64,000 nt of DNA from Bimastos eiseni. Its lineage: Eukaryota > Annelida > Clitellata > Crassiclitellata > Lumbricidae. Every line of letters begins with the position of its first letter. Within the stretch, counting starts at the first letter, position 1. The notes under the pieces are model-generated. The model worked only from the letters and a program-made list of their open reading frames with translations, was not told the origin of the DNA and ran no database searches. Position numbers and translations under genes: made by a program. The stretch covers positions 8,138,598-8,202,597 of the forward strand of contig OY365810.1 of assembly GCA_959347315.1 (NCBI GenBank), read 5' to 3'. Positions 11,912-23,537 of the stretch are shown in pieces.

Positions 11912-12277
11912 CTTAACAGAAAATCAGCTAGAATCGTTAGTCATAAGAATACTTGAATACTGATGGACATATTCTTTAGTGGTCACCGTTGACTGGCTTT
12001 ATAACTGAATCTGAAATAGGCCTTACAAGAGCATTATATTTATGATGCATTTTATTGTAAATTTAGAACAACTTGATAGACTGACTATGATGCAGAGCGT
12101 CACTCTAGTATATCCAGCAAAGGCGATGTTATATTGAAACAATTGCTAGAAAATACGTAGAAAGAACTGTGTCCATTCGCAACTTATAGCCCACCGCTTA
12201 CCCGTCTCATTCTTCATGAGAGTAAATTAATCTGGTTTAGGCTAAACCGCAAAAGGTGTTGTAAAAGTTAATGTTAC

Positions 12278-12419
12278 CTTGAAGCAATATATGGAAGCCC
12301 ATTTTCGAACTCTCTTCTACTTTGTCCAAGTGAAATAGGTTAACAGAAGCAACCTTAAGAGCTACTTCTGTCTTGAGATGGGGCTCAAGACCTTGTAGCT
12401 TTGATTGAAGTACGACTCC
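12278..12419 (-). CDS. Copy 1 exon 5 (right version)
   Basis: A 142-nt helical linker exon, phase 0 to 1, between the right-hand exon 4 and the right-hand coiled-coil exon. Acceptor gactgag and donor GTAACA are intact and the frame is open. Confidence 0.6.
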
Positions 12420-12767
12420 CTCAGTCTACGAATATCAGATCATCATAATTATATTATCGGTTTATATAGACGTCAACTGTAACTACCAATTGTATCTTGC
12501 CCATGATATTTAAAGTACTTTGCTTTACGATCGATGGCAAGTTGACATTTGCTGCATCATGCATAAGAAAAGTTAAAGAGAAAGATAAACAGCTGCTACC
12601 CAGAGAACATCATTATGCGAGATAAATTATGCAAAATAGACACGCCTGCTGCCATTTCTCGCAATACACCAGAGTTAATTTACATATATGAATATTGCAC
12701 ATGTCAAATACATGTCCCACTATAATAGTGATGTTAAATCACAAATTGTTATCAACTTGGTAAATAC

Positions 12768-13066
12768 CGTCCGAAAATGGTCTGTTTTCACTGTATTCTT
12801 TGCAACGACGCGTATCAACTTTGATTCATGTTGAATTGCGGTTGACTGAATGTCTGACTTTTGTGGTGGAATTGGTCTTGACAAAGTTTGTGATGGAATG
12901 AATTTCCGATCCGGTTTAGGAAGCGTTTTTGGCGGATTAACTGACTTTGAAGAGGATATCAATGTAACGGGATTCTCTTCATATTGAGGATATACAATAG
13001 TATATCCTGAATATGAAGTTAGCAGCTCCTTGCATTTACTTTGTGTTATTTGATCTGAAGTTGAAT
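12768..13066 (-). CDS. Copy 1 exon 4 (right version): Ser/Pro-rich linker
   Basis: A 299-nt exon, phase 1 to 0, encoding DSTSDQITQSKCKELLTSYS, then SSSKSVNPPKTLPKPDRKF and a polar basic end HFRT. It follows CARD-B in the transcript. Acceptor choice as for the left version; the upstream alternative atttcag gives an immediate stop in the required frame. Confidence 0.55.
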
Positions 13067-13659
13067 CTGTGAATTCAAAATATTTTAAGCTAAGGTTTTG
13101 CTGAAATTAAAAACATGCGGAAAGCAATTTATAATGCCTACGCTCGTCATTGGGTTGTATTTGTGCAGTTGCTTTTGAAGCGTAAAAAAAAACTGCGATA
13201 AAAAAAGAAATTTTTTTTATACTTTGGGTCTATACCACCGTCTCTTGAATATCTAATTTACAACCCAACGACGTCACACATCACAACATAGAAGCTTAAT
13301 AGTTAGTTCCCGTTAGGGAAGAAGGGGTTTTCGTGTAATCTGCGAGATAAGCCACTTCTCATTTCATTTCTTGTATTCGCCAGCGATTGAAGTAAGAATG
13401 TGTCCACTGTCCACACGTAGTGATGGGAAGAGTGCACGGCTACAGAGCTAATCAACTGGAATTTCTGCTGTAAGGATCATCTCAAATATAATGCCAACTG
13501 CAAGCCTTTTACAAAACTGCATTGATGCGTGTAATATCATGTTGGGTTAGAAATCCAGCACAGGCAGGTAGTAAATGGTTTCTAGCCACGAGGTACGTAA
13601 CTATTTGTGAAAAAGGTATCGGCGACTCATTTGGCTAAGAGTGCGTAGTAAAAATTGCC

Positions 13660-13770
13660 TGAAAATAATTATATATATATATATACAGAAAGACAGACAA
13701 AATCCTTGTCTTACATATAAATATATAAATATATATATACATGTATATGTGTGTATATATATATGTGAGT
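13660..13770. repeat. TA/TATG simple-sequence tract
   Basis: Alternating ATATAT and TATG runs. The reading frames here are repeat artefacts. A diverged counterpart with CAGA repeats lies at 61045-61130 in copy 4. Confidence 0.7.
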
Positions 13771-14166
13771 CTATCTGTCTGTATGTGTGTTCTGGGCAGT
13801 CGATGCACTTGCACAGTTTTGGAACAATTCATTCCAAACCTACACCGTTGGCTCGGGGAACACTTGATACATGCAGTCGAGGGGTTCCTGAAGCCCGCTC
13901 ACGCCGTCTTCCACGTCTCACGGGGCAAAAACCTACGACCTCACACAACCATAAAAGCAAAGTTTCCTTCGTACACGAAGCCTACCAGCGTTTACATGTA
14001 TATCTAGATTCTGTGTGTGTGTCTGTCACTCCGTTTACACTTTTACAGCCATTCACTCGATCCTTACAACTTCGTCCTCAATCAAGGTGCCCCAATAATC
14101 TTCTTCAACCGGGCGAAAAGCCGGGTACCCCAGCTAATTAATAATAGAGCCTTTAGAGGGGCAATC

Positions 14167-14230
<64 letters not shown>
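14167..14230. repeat. (CA)n microsatellite
   Basis: About 30 CA units in intron 3 of copy 1. The matching place in copy 4 (about 61912) has only a few units, so the tract expanded or contracted after duplication. The Thr-His reading frame across it is spurious. Confidence 0.9.
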
Positions 14231-14233
<3 letters not shown>

Positions 14234-14878
14234 TGCAAATTCACTCAACGTAGGCCTGAGATACTGGTGCTGAAGCCAGGTCTTTATCCAATGGGGATAG
14301 TTTGGGATAAATGCTGCTTCTACTTTCCAAATTTCAAGGGAACTATGAACTGCTCCTTTCTGCTTAATGTCCTGCAGATATTAGTCAGGTTCGATATATG
14401 CGCAGCTGATGGTTTTGATTACGGCTACAAGTTTCACGTTTAGCGCGAAGGTGACAATAATGAAGATATAATTATTTCTGTAGCGCAGTATTATAGGGCT
14501 AGTAGACTAGGCCTATTAATAACGGCCCACGCAAAGCACATCTGAAATGGTTGTTAAATTTTATCCAGAAATTAATTTTACTTCTTTTTCTTATTCGCTT
14601 CGGGAGGTCTCCATTTCACTTCTAATTCTTTACCAGTTCTTAAAATAATTTTTATTCTACTTCAACTTCTGCTGAACGAGAATCAAATAATTATTATTCT
14701 ACTCCACTTCTAATTCACGAATATATCACTGTTTATTATTCGTCGGCAAAGTTACTACAAGCAATTGAACTTGAGGCTGATATGCTACAGCATAATATAG
14801 CTGCAGGCCTATAATGCATGAATTTTAAGCTTATATAGAGCATTAATCTTACTCCAGTGAAACAATTCATAGTTGTAC

Positions 14879-15178
14879 CTGATAGATTTCTGAGCTTCCT
14901 TGTCAGATGATCCTGACCAGATTCTTTTAGCGCTTCTAGAAATTTGTCAAAGTCTTTTGGAGACTTTTTACTGAGAAGTCCAAGCAGCATCTCATTCTGG
15001 TGGAAAGAGTTTTTCACACAGAATATACGCTCTCTCTCGCGAACGGTTAACACTTGTTGTTGGTAGAGCAGTGATATAAGTCCACTTCCAGCGTCCAATT
15101 CCTCTGAGAGCCACATGAAATTTCGGCAGATCAAGTCTTTGTGATCCGCGGTATCGTCTCTATTTGGTTTATCACCCA
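14879..15178 (-). CDS. Copy 1 exon 3: CARD-B
   Basis: A 300-nt phase 1-1 exon between acceptor tactccag and donor GTACAA. It encodes a second death-fold module: RNFMWLSEELDAGSGLISLL, then YQQQVLTVRERERI, NEMLLGLLSKKSPKDFDKF and LEALKESGQDHLTRKL. The last helices match the CARD consensus (K..DF.KFL.AL...GQ.HL). Joined to the previous exon, the split codon becomes ATG within MGDKPNRDD. Confidence 0.75.
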
Positions 15179-15489
15179 CTGGAGTAAATTTAATATAAAT
15201 ATATGCACTATTATGCCACGCATGGATATAAGGGAAAAGACATTTTTCCTAGATTCTGACACATGAAAAGCGTGGTTTACTTGACAGAAATTAAATTGAA
15301 TTTAAGCACTTAAGCAAATATTTTACTAAATTAATTTTGCATATTATTATTCCTCTAACGAGCATGCATTGCTATAAAGAACACACGCTCCTGATCTCAG
15401 AGAAATAACTTTGAACAGGTATAATTTGAGATCACCAATATTCTGTGTGACTATACTGGAAGGCGCGGTACAATGTGTCTATTGTGCGG

Positions 15490-16560
15490 CCCATACCTTA
15501 TGAACTATGATATTCCTCGATGGTGCTAAAACCTTTGAACTACAACATTTTAATCCACCGACTCAGTGTCTTTGGAGTTAGAGGCGTACAGCTAAATTGG
15601 TTTACAAGCTATCTTGAAAATCGCTCTCAAACTGTCTCAGTTAATGATGGTATTTCGGAATTACAACCCATTTATCAAGGGGTGCCACGAGGCTCCAATC
15701 TTGGTCCACTCCTTCTTTGATCTATATTAATGATTTGCCAAAGGTATCAACTTTAATGAATTTTGTATTATTAGCCGATGATTCCAATATGTTTCATCCT
15801 CATAAATCAATTGCTAGTCTATTTCAAAATGTTAATTCTGAACCCTTGATTGGTTTCAGTTTGGTCAAACAAACTGAACCTCAACCTAGAAAAAAAATTA
15901 CATCTTGTTTATATCTCTTAGAAAAAAATGTCCCCCTGAAAATCCAATCTTACTTGTTGCAGGGAGCCTCATCATCCAAAAAGTCTCTACCAAATTCCTG
16001 GGAGTATATATAGATCAACACCTGAATTGGACAGACCACGTAAATAATATTTGTAATAAAATAGCCAAAAATAATGGAATACTATTACGCACCTTCTAAA
16101 TGATTACCTCTCTATCCGGACAACGCTTCATTATTCTCTCATCGATCCATAATTATGTTATTGCAATCTAACTTGGACCTCCATATACAGTTCTAATCTT
16201 AAGAAACTCACAACTCTTCAAAAAGACTGTCAGACATATAGCAAACATCCCTTATAGAGCACACACTTTTCAGTATTTTCAAAATTATCACCTGTCGAGT
16301 GTTGATAAAATCAGGTGGATGCAAATGGGAGAGTTTATGTATCGCTATAATTATGGTTTATAACCACATGTTTTTAATAACTTCTTTGGCCTTACCTCTG
16401 ATCGCCACTCATTTCACACCAGAAACTCGACACCCTATGACCCTCCTTATACACACACAAATACTTGATTGTTTTCCATTCAATGTGCTGGATCACAATT
16501 ATGGAATCTTCTCCCAACTTAATATTCAATACCAGCCAAATATTACGTTATTTTAACATT
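15490..16560 (+). mobile_element. Non-LTR retrotransposon reverse transcriptase fragment
   Basis: Sense strand opposite to the host gene. Translated pieces give the reverse-transcriptase motifs of Jockey/CR1-type LINEs: LNWFTSYLENRSQTVSVND, QGVPRGSNLGPLLL, then after a one-base frameshift YINDLPKVSTLMNF and an altered catalytic box LADDSNMF (FADDSNMF in the second copy), then STKFLGVYIDQHLNW. It is 5' truncated, has several breaks and cannot be active. It sits in the intron between CARD-B and CARD-A and is present at the same place in copy 4, with the same frameshift. Confidence 0.85.
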
Positions 16561-17240
16561 AACTTCGCCTCTATTTGCTTAGAGACACCTCCATTGAATG
16601 TTTGTGTTTATGTCTATTCAGCGGATGCAATGAGCTCTTAGTTACACGTAAGGCGCTAACTAAGATTAACTTCTATCTGTTTATACTTACCTGATTTTGA
16701 ATATTTTTTATTTTGGTACCCCTTGCCAATTTATGATTTCTACGTATTGGCCCCTGGTTAGCGAGATATAATGACTCTTTTAGGTTCCTCTGTGCAACCA
16801 GATTATTCATTTATGATAACTTGTTGTTTGTCAAAAACAAAATTCAAAAACAAAACAAACAAAAAATTCTTGATATAAGAAGTCAAACAAACATGTTCGG
16901 TGAGTTATGCGGTAGAAATTTAAGCTGGTTGGCTTGTGTTGATAACTATGTGTGCCAAACCTCCAGATGCGTAGTGAAAACGAAGTTTTTTGTGTTTTAA
17001 AGAAATAGTTTGAGCTGTGGGTTTCGCGTCGATACCAACCGAACGTTTTGTGTTCGTCTAAAAGTTTACAGAAACGGTCACTTCAATATGAAAGTCGACT
17101 CTTATGGTAAATACCTTGCGCAGAGTTGCTTGTGTTACTATTGTTTAAAATTTGATAACATACTTTTATTTTGTTTAACCTCATTTTTCTCATCTTTCAT
17201 TATTTTAGCAACATATAACAGTACAGTGTGTATATGTGTT
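16561..17240. other. Intron 2 of copy 1, no gene seen
   Basis: About 300 bases after the LINE frames are probably its 3' tail, with CAAAAACAAA-type runs ending near 16870. The rest is ordinary intron up to the CARD-A donor. Confidence 0.4.
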
Positions 17241-17295
17241 TAGAATTCATCTATGTCCACAGATGTAAACTTATTCTTTAATATTTCATACTTAC

Positions 17296-17571
17296 TGTCG
17301 ACATCAGCAACCAGCATTTGATATAGATGCTGTTGGTTCGTGTATTTAACGAGTGTTAAGAAATTTTCGTAGACATCTCTTGGTTTCCTGGCAATGATGC
17401 TAAGCAGTTCTTCATTGGCTCGGATTGGAGTGGACTGCAAAAACTGGATCTGCTCAAACTCCTTCAGCGATAGCTTCTGGTCCTGATACATCTTTGCTAT
17501 AATGTCTCCCAGACAAGACAGGTTGCTAACCAGTTGGTTGTATTTCAATTGAATTCTCTGACCATGCTCTT
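17296..17571 (-). CDS. Copy 1 exon 2: CARD-A
   Basis: A 276-nt phase 1-1 exon with acceptor attacag and donor GTAAGT. It encodes EHGQRIQLKYNQLVSNLSCL, DIIAKMYQDQKLSLKEFEQI, NEELLSIIARKPRDVYENFL and YTNQQHLYQMLV. The pattern of six amphipathic helices with LV.NL, GI/KLS..E.E.I and K..D.Y..FL..L....QHL is typical of a CARD. Its first bases complete the codon split after exon 1. Confidence 0.75.
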
Positions 17572-17652
17572 CTGTAATTATTTTTATATACGCAAAATTA
17601 CACCTAAAGCAATAGTGTACATGAATAATTTTGACGTATCAGTTCAACTCAC

Positions 17653-17759
17653 TCTGTTTCATGTACTTTTTGCTATACATATCTGATTCGGTTTCTATAT
17701 ATAATAATGTATTATGTATCTGCGCAGTTGAATTCAAATGAAATGCATCTTTGTAAGAC
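17653..17759 (-). other. Candidate cassette or alternative first exon of copy 1
   Basis: A 107-nt segment between a strong acceptor (tgcttttcag) and a strong donor (GTGAGT), also present at 32189-32295. If included after exon 1 it reaches TGA within about nine codons in both copies, so inclusion would truncate the protein. It contains an in-frame ATG (MYSKKYMKQ in copy 1) that reads into CARD-A in the correct phase, so it could instead be an alternative start exon. There is no expression evidence. Confidence 0.3.
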
Positions 17760-18552
17760 CTGAAAAGCAATCTGAGCATGACTATCTGAGGGTTTCGAAC
17801 ACAGCAAGCAATAGTAGGCACCTTGAGCCGACAAATGCTAATTAATTCTTAAATTGTTAAGATAGATCCTATTGATAGTGAGCCTATATTTCTGAATCAA
17901 ATAATTCTATTAAAACATTGGACATTTATCTGTTAACTCTATGTCTTTGTTTTACGATTTACATTCGTGGTTTAATTCTAGGATAATCGAGGTTACAAAG
18001 CTATTAGATGCGTTGGACAACTGTAAACTGGAGAAATGTATTCTGCGATCATGGGAAGAACCTTCATCCCGTGGAATTATATATATTATATATAAAACAC
18101 TTGTAGAAATTATTTCACTAATGCTTCCTTCAGTAAACATAGCTTGCAATTAATTGCATTCTGGTGCATTGGATTACTGTGTTTTACTACACTGCAGTGC
18201 GTTCTTTTGTGCAATACGATGGTTCGATGGGTTAATCTGTACTATTGTCTTCTTTATTACAGACAATGCCTGTGCAGTCTTATTTTAACGCAAATTCTGT
18301 CTTACCTCAAGCTATTCTCATCCCGTCTTCAGTCTAAAATATTCCCGCTCTAGTTTATGTTTATGTCGCAATGCAAAAAAGCGTTTATTTGCAAAGACAA
18401 TGGCTTGCAATTTCCAAAACAATGGTTTGTCATACTACATTGACGAGAAAAAATTAACAGGATGACAAAACTGCTGAAAATAACTGGACTTTTTGTTAGC
18501 TTATTTCACACATATGTTCGTCAATTAAAATTTGCATTAGCATAATAGTTAC

Positions 18553-18652
18553 CTTCCTGTTGTGCATGCATTTGAATGCATTTTGTTTCTTCTTCAGCAA
18601 GTTGTAGAGCAATATACCACAATTGATCTCTTCGCGACGGATATCCAGACAT
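18553..18652 (-). CDS. Copy 1 exon 1: start exon
   Basis: Encodes MSGYPSRRDQLWYIALQLAE and continues to AQQE plus one base, with donor GTAACT. It is 100 nt, one codon longer than the 97-nt form in copies 0, 2 and 3 (QMHAQQE against QIAQQE). The ATG is chosen by conservation with the other copies and by the upstream acceptor gatacag. Confidence 0.6.
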
Positions 18653-19129
18653 TTTAATCCCTCAGCTTCTGTATCACATTATTTTGAGAAACAGTATTTA
18701 TTTATCACACTGCAGGATCCATATAATTTGCTTACGTTAACATTATGGTAATGGCACTGGTAGCTATTGTGTGACTATTTACACTTCGCCATATCACGAC
18801 TTTTCAGCAGTTAACAGATGCGCATACAAACGAACACAAGCAAGACGCAGATGTCACACACACATAATTATGACTACACACACACACACATATATGTATG
18901 TATGTATATGCAACAAAATAGTTCATATTCATGGCTTGGTCCTTTGAGTTATAATAGCCGATCGATTTAATAAAATTGTTAGAGTGTTGTGTACACCAGC
19001 ATTCGTGTAATGTATTGTATAATGCGCTCATATAATTAACTGCAAGTTAGTCGTGTAAGCGTAATGTATTGCATAGCAGACGCACACACAAACATAGATA
19101 CATACACACACGAAAGCAAATAAATATAT

Positions 19130-19195
19130 ATGTGTGTGTGCGTGTGTGTGTGAAGTGTGTGTGTGTGAAGTGTGTGTGTGTGAGCGTGTGTGTGT
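19130..19195. repeat. GT-rich microsatellite
   Basis: TGTG runs interrupted by gaagtg and gagcg; the reverse-strand Thr-His frame is spurious. Confidence 0.8.
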
Positions 19196-19734
19196 GCTTA
19201 TACATGTATAACTTTTATACATGAACTTGAATCACGACAAATGCAAAACTCATGCCGTTTATGTTCAGTGGTGAATTTAAAACCGTTGCATGGTACGTGT
19301 CAATTGCCTCCTTTATACTTGCATAATTCTATTATGTGGAGTCTCAAGATCTACCAGTAGGTCTGATGCCGTTTATTTACTGTGATTTACCTACAAGTTG
19401 ACATTCATCCTGAATCAGTATTATAAAGCGTTAGGCTAAGCGACCAACATGTACATGCATAGGCTTATCAGTAGAAGCTCAGTAGAAGCTCGTAACTTCA
19501 ATCAATACAGGCCACCCGTGGCATGTATCAGTAGGCCCTACAAATATCCGTGTCGACAGATGGCTGGCGCATTTTATCGTGGATCAATTGTCCGTGGGTT
19601 TAACTCGTTTTATAATTTATTACTATGAGCCTCGATTTAAGATTCAGAAACTTTATGACACATTAATATGTGTTCACTTGTGACACGCGTTGCTCTTTGC
19701 CTGATTTAAATTACAAAACTGGTCTTATCGTATG

Positions 19735-19855
19735 TATTTGTATGTAGATATATATGTATGCATGTATGTATTTACGTACGTACGTACCTACGTGCGTATG
19801 TATGTATGTATATATGTATGTATGTATGTGTGTATGTATGTATTTGGGTGAATGT
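19735..19855. repeat. (TATG)n array
   Basis: Imperfect TATG tetranucleotide repeats with TACG interruptions. A similar array lies at 36923-37043. Confidence 0.8.
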
Positions 19856-21325
19856 GTATGTTCGTTTGCTTGCATGCATGTGTAAGTACTGTAAATAGGT
19901 GATTTTCACTATTCCGTCGAATGCGAATAATTATACATGAAATACGAATAGTAGGGGCCTATACAGAATAGGTCTACCGACAACTTCAAAATTTTCATCT
20001 GTGATCAAACGTTTCAGTCCTGTTAATTTAATACATAAACTAAAAATAAACAATTAACTTCATGTAACTTCTCATCCTTGAAATGGAACTAAACTTACGA
20101 ATTGTCACTTCTAGATCATCTATTGCATTGAATGTTAGCTTTCAAAAACACCATTCGTTCCATTGTGTCAACATTAGGACAGCTTCTTGTTTCAATAAAC
20201 GTTTCGCCAGCTGTACAATTCGTATTCGGTCTGACCGCTACTATTCAGCTGAATACCGAATACCTGTTTGGGCAACAATTCGATCCCGAAGCGAATACGA
20301 TACGAATATTCGAAACAGTCCATGTATATACATATATATATAAAATATATACATATTTCAACCAAGGTGAATGCAAAACTCTTACCGTTGATATCCAGCT
20401 CGTTATGAATTCAAAATCGTTGCCTGTTACTTGTTAAATGCTTTCTTTGCACCTGCATTAGTGTATTCTGTGGAGTCCAACATGTGGTTCGAAAGTCTTT
20501 TATATGATCTACCTACAGGATATGAATGACGGTTGATTGACATTCATCTTGTCTCCATATTAAGCCTACACCTGTCAGTACACCCAACAGTAAACCCCAT
20601 CATATTACAGATCATTTATTGAATTAAGTAAGAATAACCGTTAGGCGGAGGTCCCGCTATCGGGGCCCACCCTTTCTCACATGAAATATCAACAGCGATT
20701 GGGACTAAATTGTAGGTAACACGATAATAGCTCTATATTTTAACTAGCTAACTAAAATTTAATGAGCAGGCACATCATTTCTAAAGAGTATTCTGTTCAA
20801 GCAATAAACCTTTGTAATTTGTTTTGAATATACTGCAAGACTTTGACAACCGAATATTCGGAGGAGTTTTATTTCAAATTGAGGAACCACCACATTTCAG
20901 AGCAAATTTCCTAGCGGTCGTTCTACAAAATACTGGTGTAAAGTTCAAGTTATTTAGAGGATGTCCTAATTCAGGTTCTGCTGATAATTGTATCTACTAG
21001 ACGTGATTCTGACGCACACGTAGGTCGATCATAATACTTTTGACCGGTAGACTGTACAGATCAATAAAAGATTATTTTCTATTAGATGCTCATCCTCTTC
21101 AAAAATCGCAGGAAAGACGAATTTAACATTGACTTCTGACTGCAGCTCAGCTCAGAAGCTTTGCTGTGTTTGACACTCCAGCTGTTGTCGCCTTTCTCGT
21201 GATCTGCGGCTCGAGGAGGTCTGTGCTATAATTACATGTATATGCCAGTGATTTACTGGTTAGGGCTAGGACGCCGCTGATGAGATTTTTTAAGGTGGCA
21301 CATAGATGTCTGATTGGTTCTGTAT

Positions 21326-21971
21326 TGATAGACCGAAGGTTCGATAGTCAGAAGGTTTGATTGTCCAAATTTGCTAGTTAAAACCTTCTCATCAGTACTG
21401 CTTCCATTTAAAAGGAGTGAATGTGTATTTTAGCGTATTTTAGTCTTGTGAAATTTTGCAATAAAATAAAGAGCGTATTTTATTATTAAGAACACTACTG
21501 CAGGCAATGTACTCAATACAAACGCAGAACCATTCCAAAGCAGCATGGATCCTTTTAATCTATCCATCTTCCATTTAGGTATATTTCTTTTCATCAATCG
21601 CGTTTTGCTGCCTTTCTATTCATCGATTCCACTTCCATCGTAACGGCATATGCATACTCTCATCACTCCAGCTTCTACTTAAGCACGATATTTGCATCGA
21701 TCCAGCTTCCATTTGGCATATTTCCTTTCATCAATCCAATTTCTACTGTTGCTAGTATTTATTCATAACTTAAATCTATCATTCACTACTACAACTTCTA
21801 TTTCAACAAGCTTTGTTTTTACCTATAGGCCCTATATATATAGTGTTTGGAGAGGCACCATACAAATTTTCGTAGTAGCAACTGAAGGAATGAATACCAG
21901 ATCGATGTCGGAGTATAAGGGATTCGGACTAACGAACCTTCGGGCTATCGAACCCTCGGACTCTAGAACCC
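21326..21971. mobile_element. MITE with TTCGGACTATCGAA-type inverted ends and internal minisatellite
   Basis: The left end reads GACCGAAGGTTCGATAGTC and the right end carries the inverse (AACGAACCTTCGGGCTATCG). Between them, from about 21530 to 21780, a unit of about 36 bp recurs, marked by atccagcttc and ttcatcaa. There is no transposase. It lies between the upstream region of copy 1 and the 3' end of copy 2. A related element is at 38908-39228. Confidence 0.5.
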
Positions 21972-22194
21972 TAGGCAGGAACGATACCTGTAATTTTTAG
22001 TTTAAAATAAATAAGTTTTTAATGACATTCTGCACTTTTACGACAGTCATTGTGTCATTTTGGTGTCACCCTTCTGAATGGTGACACCCGGTGCGGTCCG
22101 CACCCACCGCACCCCCTTTTAGTGACGCCACTAAATACGTGGTATCAAACAGATTTTTATCAACAAGCCGAAATCCGTAAAAACTGAGTGAATA

Positions 22195-22470
22195 TTTCCT
22201 TTCATCAATCCAATTTCAACTTTTGCTAGTATTTATTCATGACTTAAAGTGGGAAAATTATCATTCACTACTACAACTTCTATTTCAACAAGCTTTGTTT
22301 TTACCTATAGGCCCTATATATATAGTGCTTGGAGAGGCACCATACAAATTTTCGTAGTAGCAACTGAAGGAATGAATACCAGATCGATGTCGGAGTATAA
22401 GGGATTCGGACTAACGAACCTTCGGACTATCGAACCCTCGGACTCTAGTACCCTAGGCAGAAACGACACA
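22195..22470. repeat. Direct repeat of the right half of the preceding MITE
   Basis: Nearly identical to 21730-21975, with the same internal sequence (tcactactacaacttctatt) and the same right end, separated by about 460 bp. The paired reading frames (RPYIYS.WRGTIQIFVVATE) arise from this repeat and are not supported as genes. Confidence 0.7.
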
Positions 22471-22698
22471 AGCCTGAATGATAACATGATATAGGCCTAG
22501 CTCTGATCTAGAATTAGTTGAAAGTAGTCTACAGATGCTTCATGACGAGTTGTTTCAACATACATGTAGCTAACATTCAATCGAACAAGAGCATTACATC
22601 AATAACAAGCAGAAAGATTGAAGCATTAGATTAAAAAAAGAAAATGTCTTGGTCCTTAGTTAGAATAATACTAACATAGGCCTAGGCCATTGTTTGTT

Positions 22699-23537
22699 TT
22701 AACCTGCGATGTCAAACACCAATATACGTCCACAGCTCATTGTGTTATCACAGATAAGCAATCGAGCATTAAGCTCATCGAAGAATAACCTTCGCGGATG
22801 GTTTAATCCGTGCTTTATAGAGATAAATTCTCTCCGATATTTCAGAGCCTTTGTAAGCAACATGATTCGACAGCCACTTTCGTCAACTATCAGAAACGAA
22901 CCATCGTTGGTAATTGCCACATCGATTGGTACGAACGTTCCAAATGGCAGGTCCTCATCGGAAGGTGTTATCAATACTTGTCCTTTTCCGTTTATCAAAG
23001 CGATCCCGCCTCCTCCTAGTCGTCGATCGTAGACCACAACAAAGCGATCGGAGGTTAGCTTAACCGCATGCCAAGGATTGGGTACAGTAAGCATTATATC
23101 GCTAACCAGTCGTCCCTCAGGAGTTATTTCCAATATATTACTTTTATCCAAGACGGCTAAGATGAGATTCGATTCATCGGTTACAGACAATCGACCCCAA
23201 TCGTTGCCTTGCCAGACTTTGTTTAAGGTTTTTCCATTTATATCGACCCTCAAGATTTCCATTGGCTGGCCAAAAGGGTTTCCATCGATTATATACAAGC
23301 AATTATTTCTAGAACAGGATACGATATCTTGCGGTTCATTTAAAAACCTAACCGTAAAACTTCGTAGAAACTGAAGGTATGTCCTGTTGTAAACTGAAAC
23401 ATTAGAGTCATTCATCTCTATAGCAAAAATGTCATCAGCTAAAACCGCCAATCCATAGAATCCTGTGTTAGGCTTTTCCTCTTTGTGTCTTGTCAATGTC
23501 AAAAGTAATTTCGGATCTGATTTAAAGTCGACGACTT
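22699..23537 (-). CDS. Copy 2 exon 9: NHL beta-propeller, terminal exon
   Basis: Acceptor aacgtag; 839 nt, open to TGA at 22699-22701. It encodes a repeat domain of about 279 residues: KEEKPNTGFYGLAVLADDIF, LNEPQDIVSCSRNNCLYIID, VWQGNDWGRLSVTDESNLIL, NPWHAVKLTSDRFVVVY, VPIDVAITNDGSFLIVDES, NHPRRLFFDELNARLLICDN. These repeated D-x-x-LYIID and LLICDN strands are NHL-type blades. NHL propellers usually bind protein or RNA; the ligand here is unknown. Divergence from copy 4 is concentrated in the first blades. Confidence 0.85.

Larger units (their letters stand above)
7500..13350 (-). repeat. Internal multiplication of the exon 4-5-6 block in copy 1
   Basis: Three overlapping versions of one exon block lie head to tail: 10967-13350 (exons 6, 5, 4), 10046-10966 (exon 5 and part of exon 4), and about 7500-10045 (exons 6, 5, 4). 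Copy 4 has the block once (58150-60600). Junctions can be read. At 10046-10051, sequence like 14275-14285 joins sequence like 11971 across a shared tcttta. At 10963-10966, exon 4 sequence joins intron 6 sequence across a shared gttt. The left version also lacks about 0.8 kb ahead of its CA repeat. This explains why copy 1 is about 3 kb longer than copy 4 here. Confidence 0.8.
4475..18652 (-). pseudogene. Copy 1: CARD-CARD-coiled coil-CARD-TRADD-N-like-NHL gene, inactivated
   Basis: Coding blocks on the minus strand, in transcript order, are 18652-18553, 17571-17296, 15178-14879, then a multiplied linker/coiled-coil block (13066-12768, 12419-12278, 11911-11151, 10489-10348, 9673-9375, 9019-8878, 8508-7696), then 7381-7115, 6753-6325 and 5312-4475. 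Lesions seen directly: TAG at 8090-8092 in the second coiled-coil exon, TAA at 6647-6649 in the TRADD-N-like exon, and a one-base deletion near 4909 in the NHL exon relative to copy 4. Splice sites are mostly intact, so it may still be transcribed. The nearest relative is copy 4. Assembly error could explain single lesions but hardly all three. Confidence 0.75.
18653..21320 (-). promoter_or_regulatory. Upstream region of copy 1 with two candidate 5' UTR exons
   Basis: No coding gene is seen. Two paralogous untranslated-exon blocks are present, ending at 19256 (donor GCATGA, degraded) and at 20386 (donor GTAAGA, ...GATATCAACG). The 20386 block is followed by sequence related to 1195-3050. Between them are GT microsatellites (19130-19195), a TATG array (19735-19855) and AT-rich sequence with ATTCG motifs (19910-20310). 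The promoter-like block being doubled suggests a deleted gene remnant. Confidence 0.35.

Noticed and set aside
14017..14253. Open frame with a long Thr-His run
   Set aside because: It is translation of a CA microsatellite.
21692..22494. Two related frames of about 100 and 81 codons (RPYIYS.WRGTIQIFVVATE)
   Set aside because: They come from a direct repeat of MITE interior sequence; the repeat explains the similarity.
22709..23032. Plus-strand frames across the propeller exons
   Set aside because: Antisense shadows of the NHL exon, which has clear domain and splice support on the minus strand.
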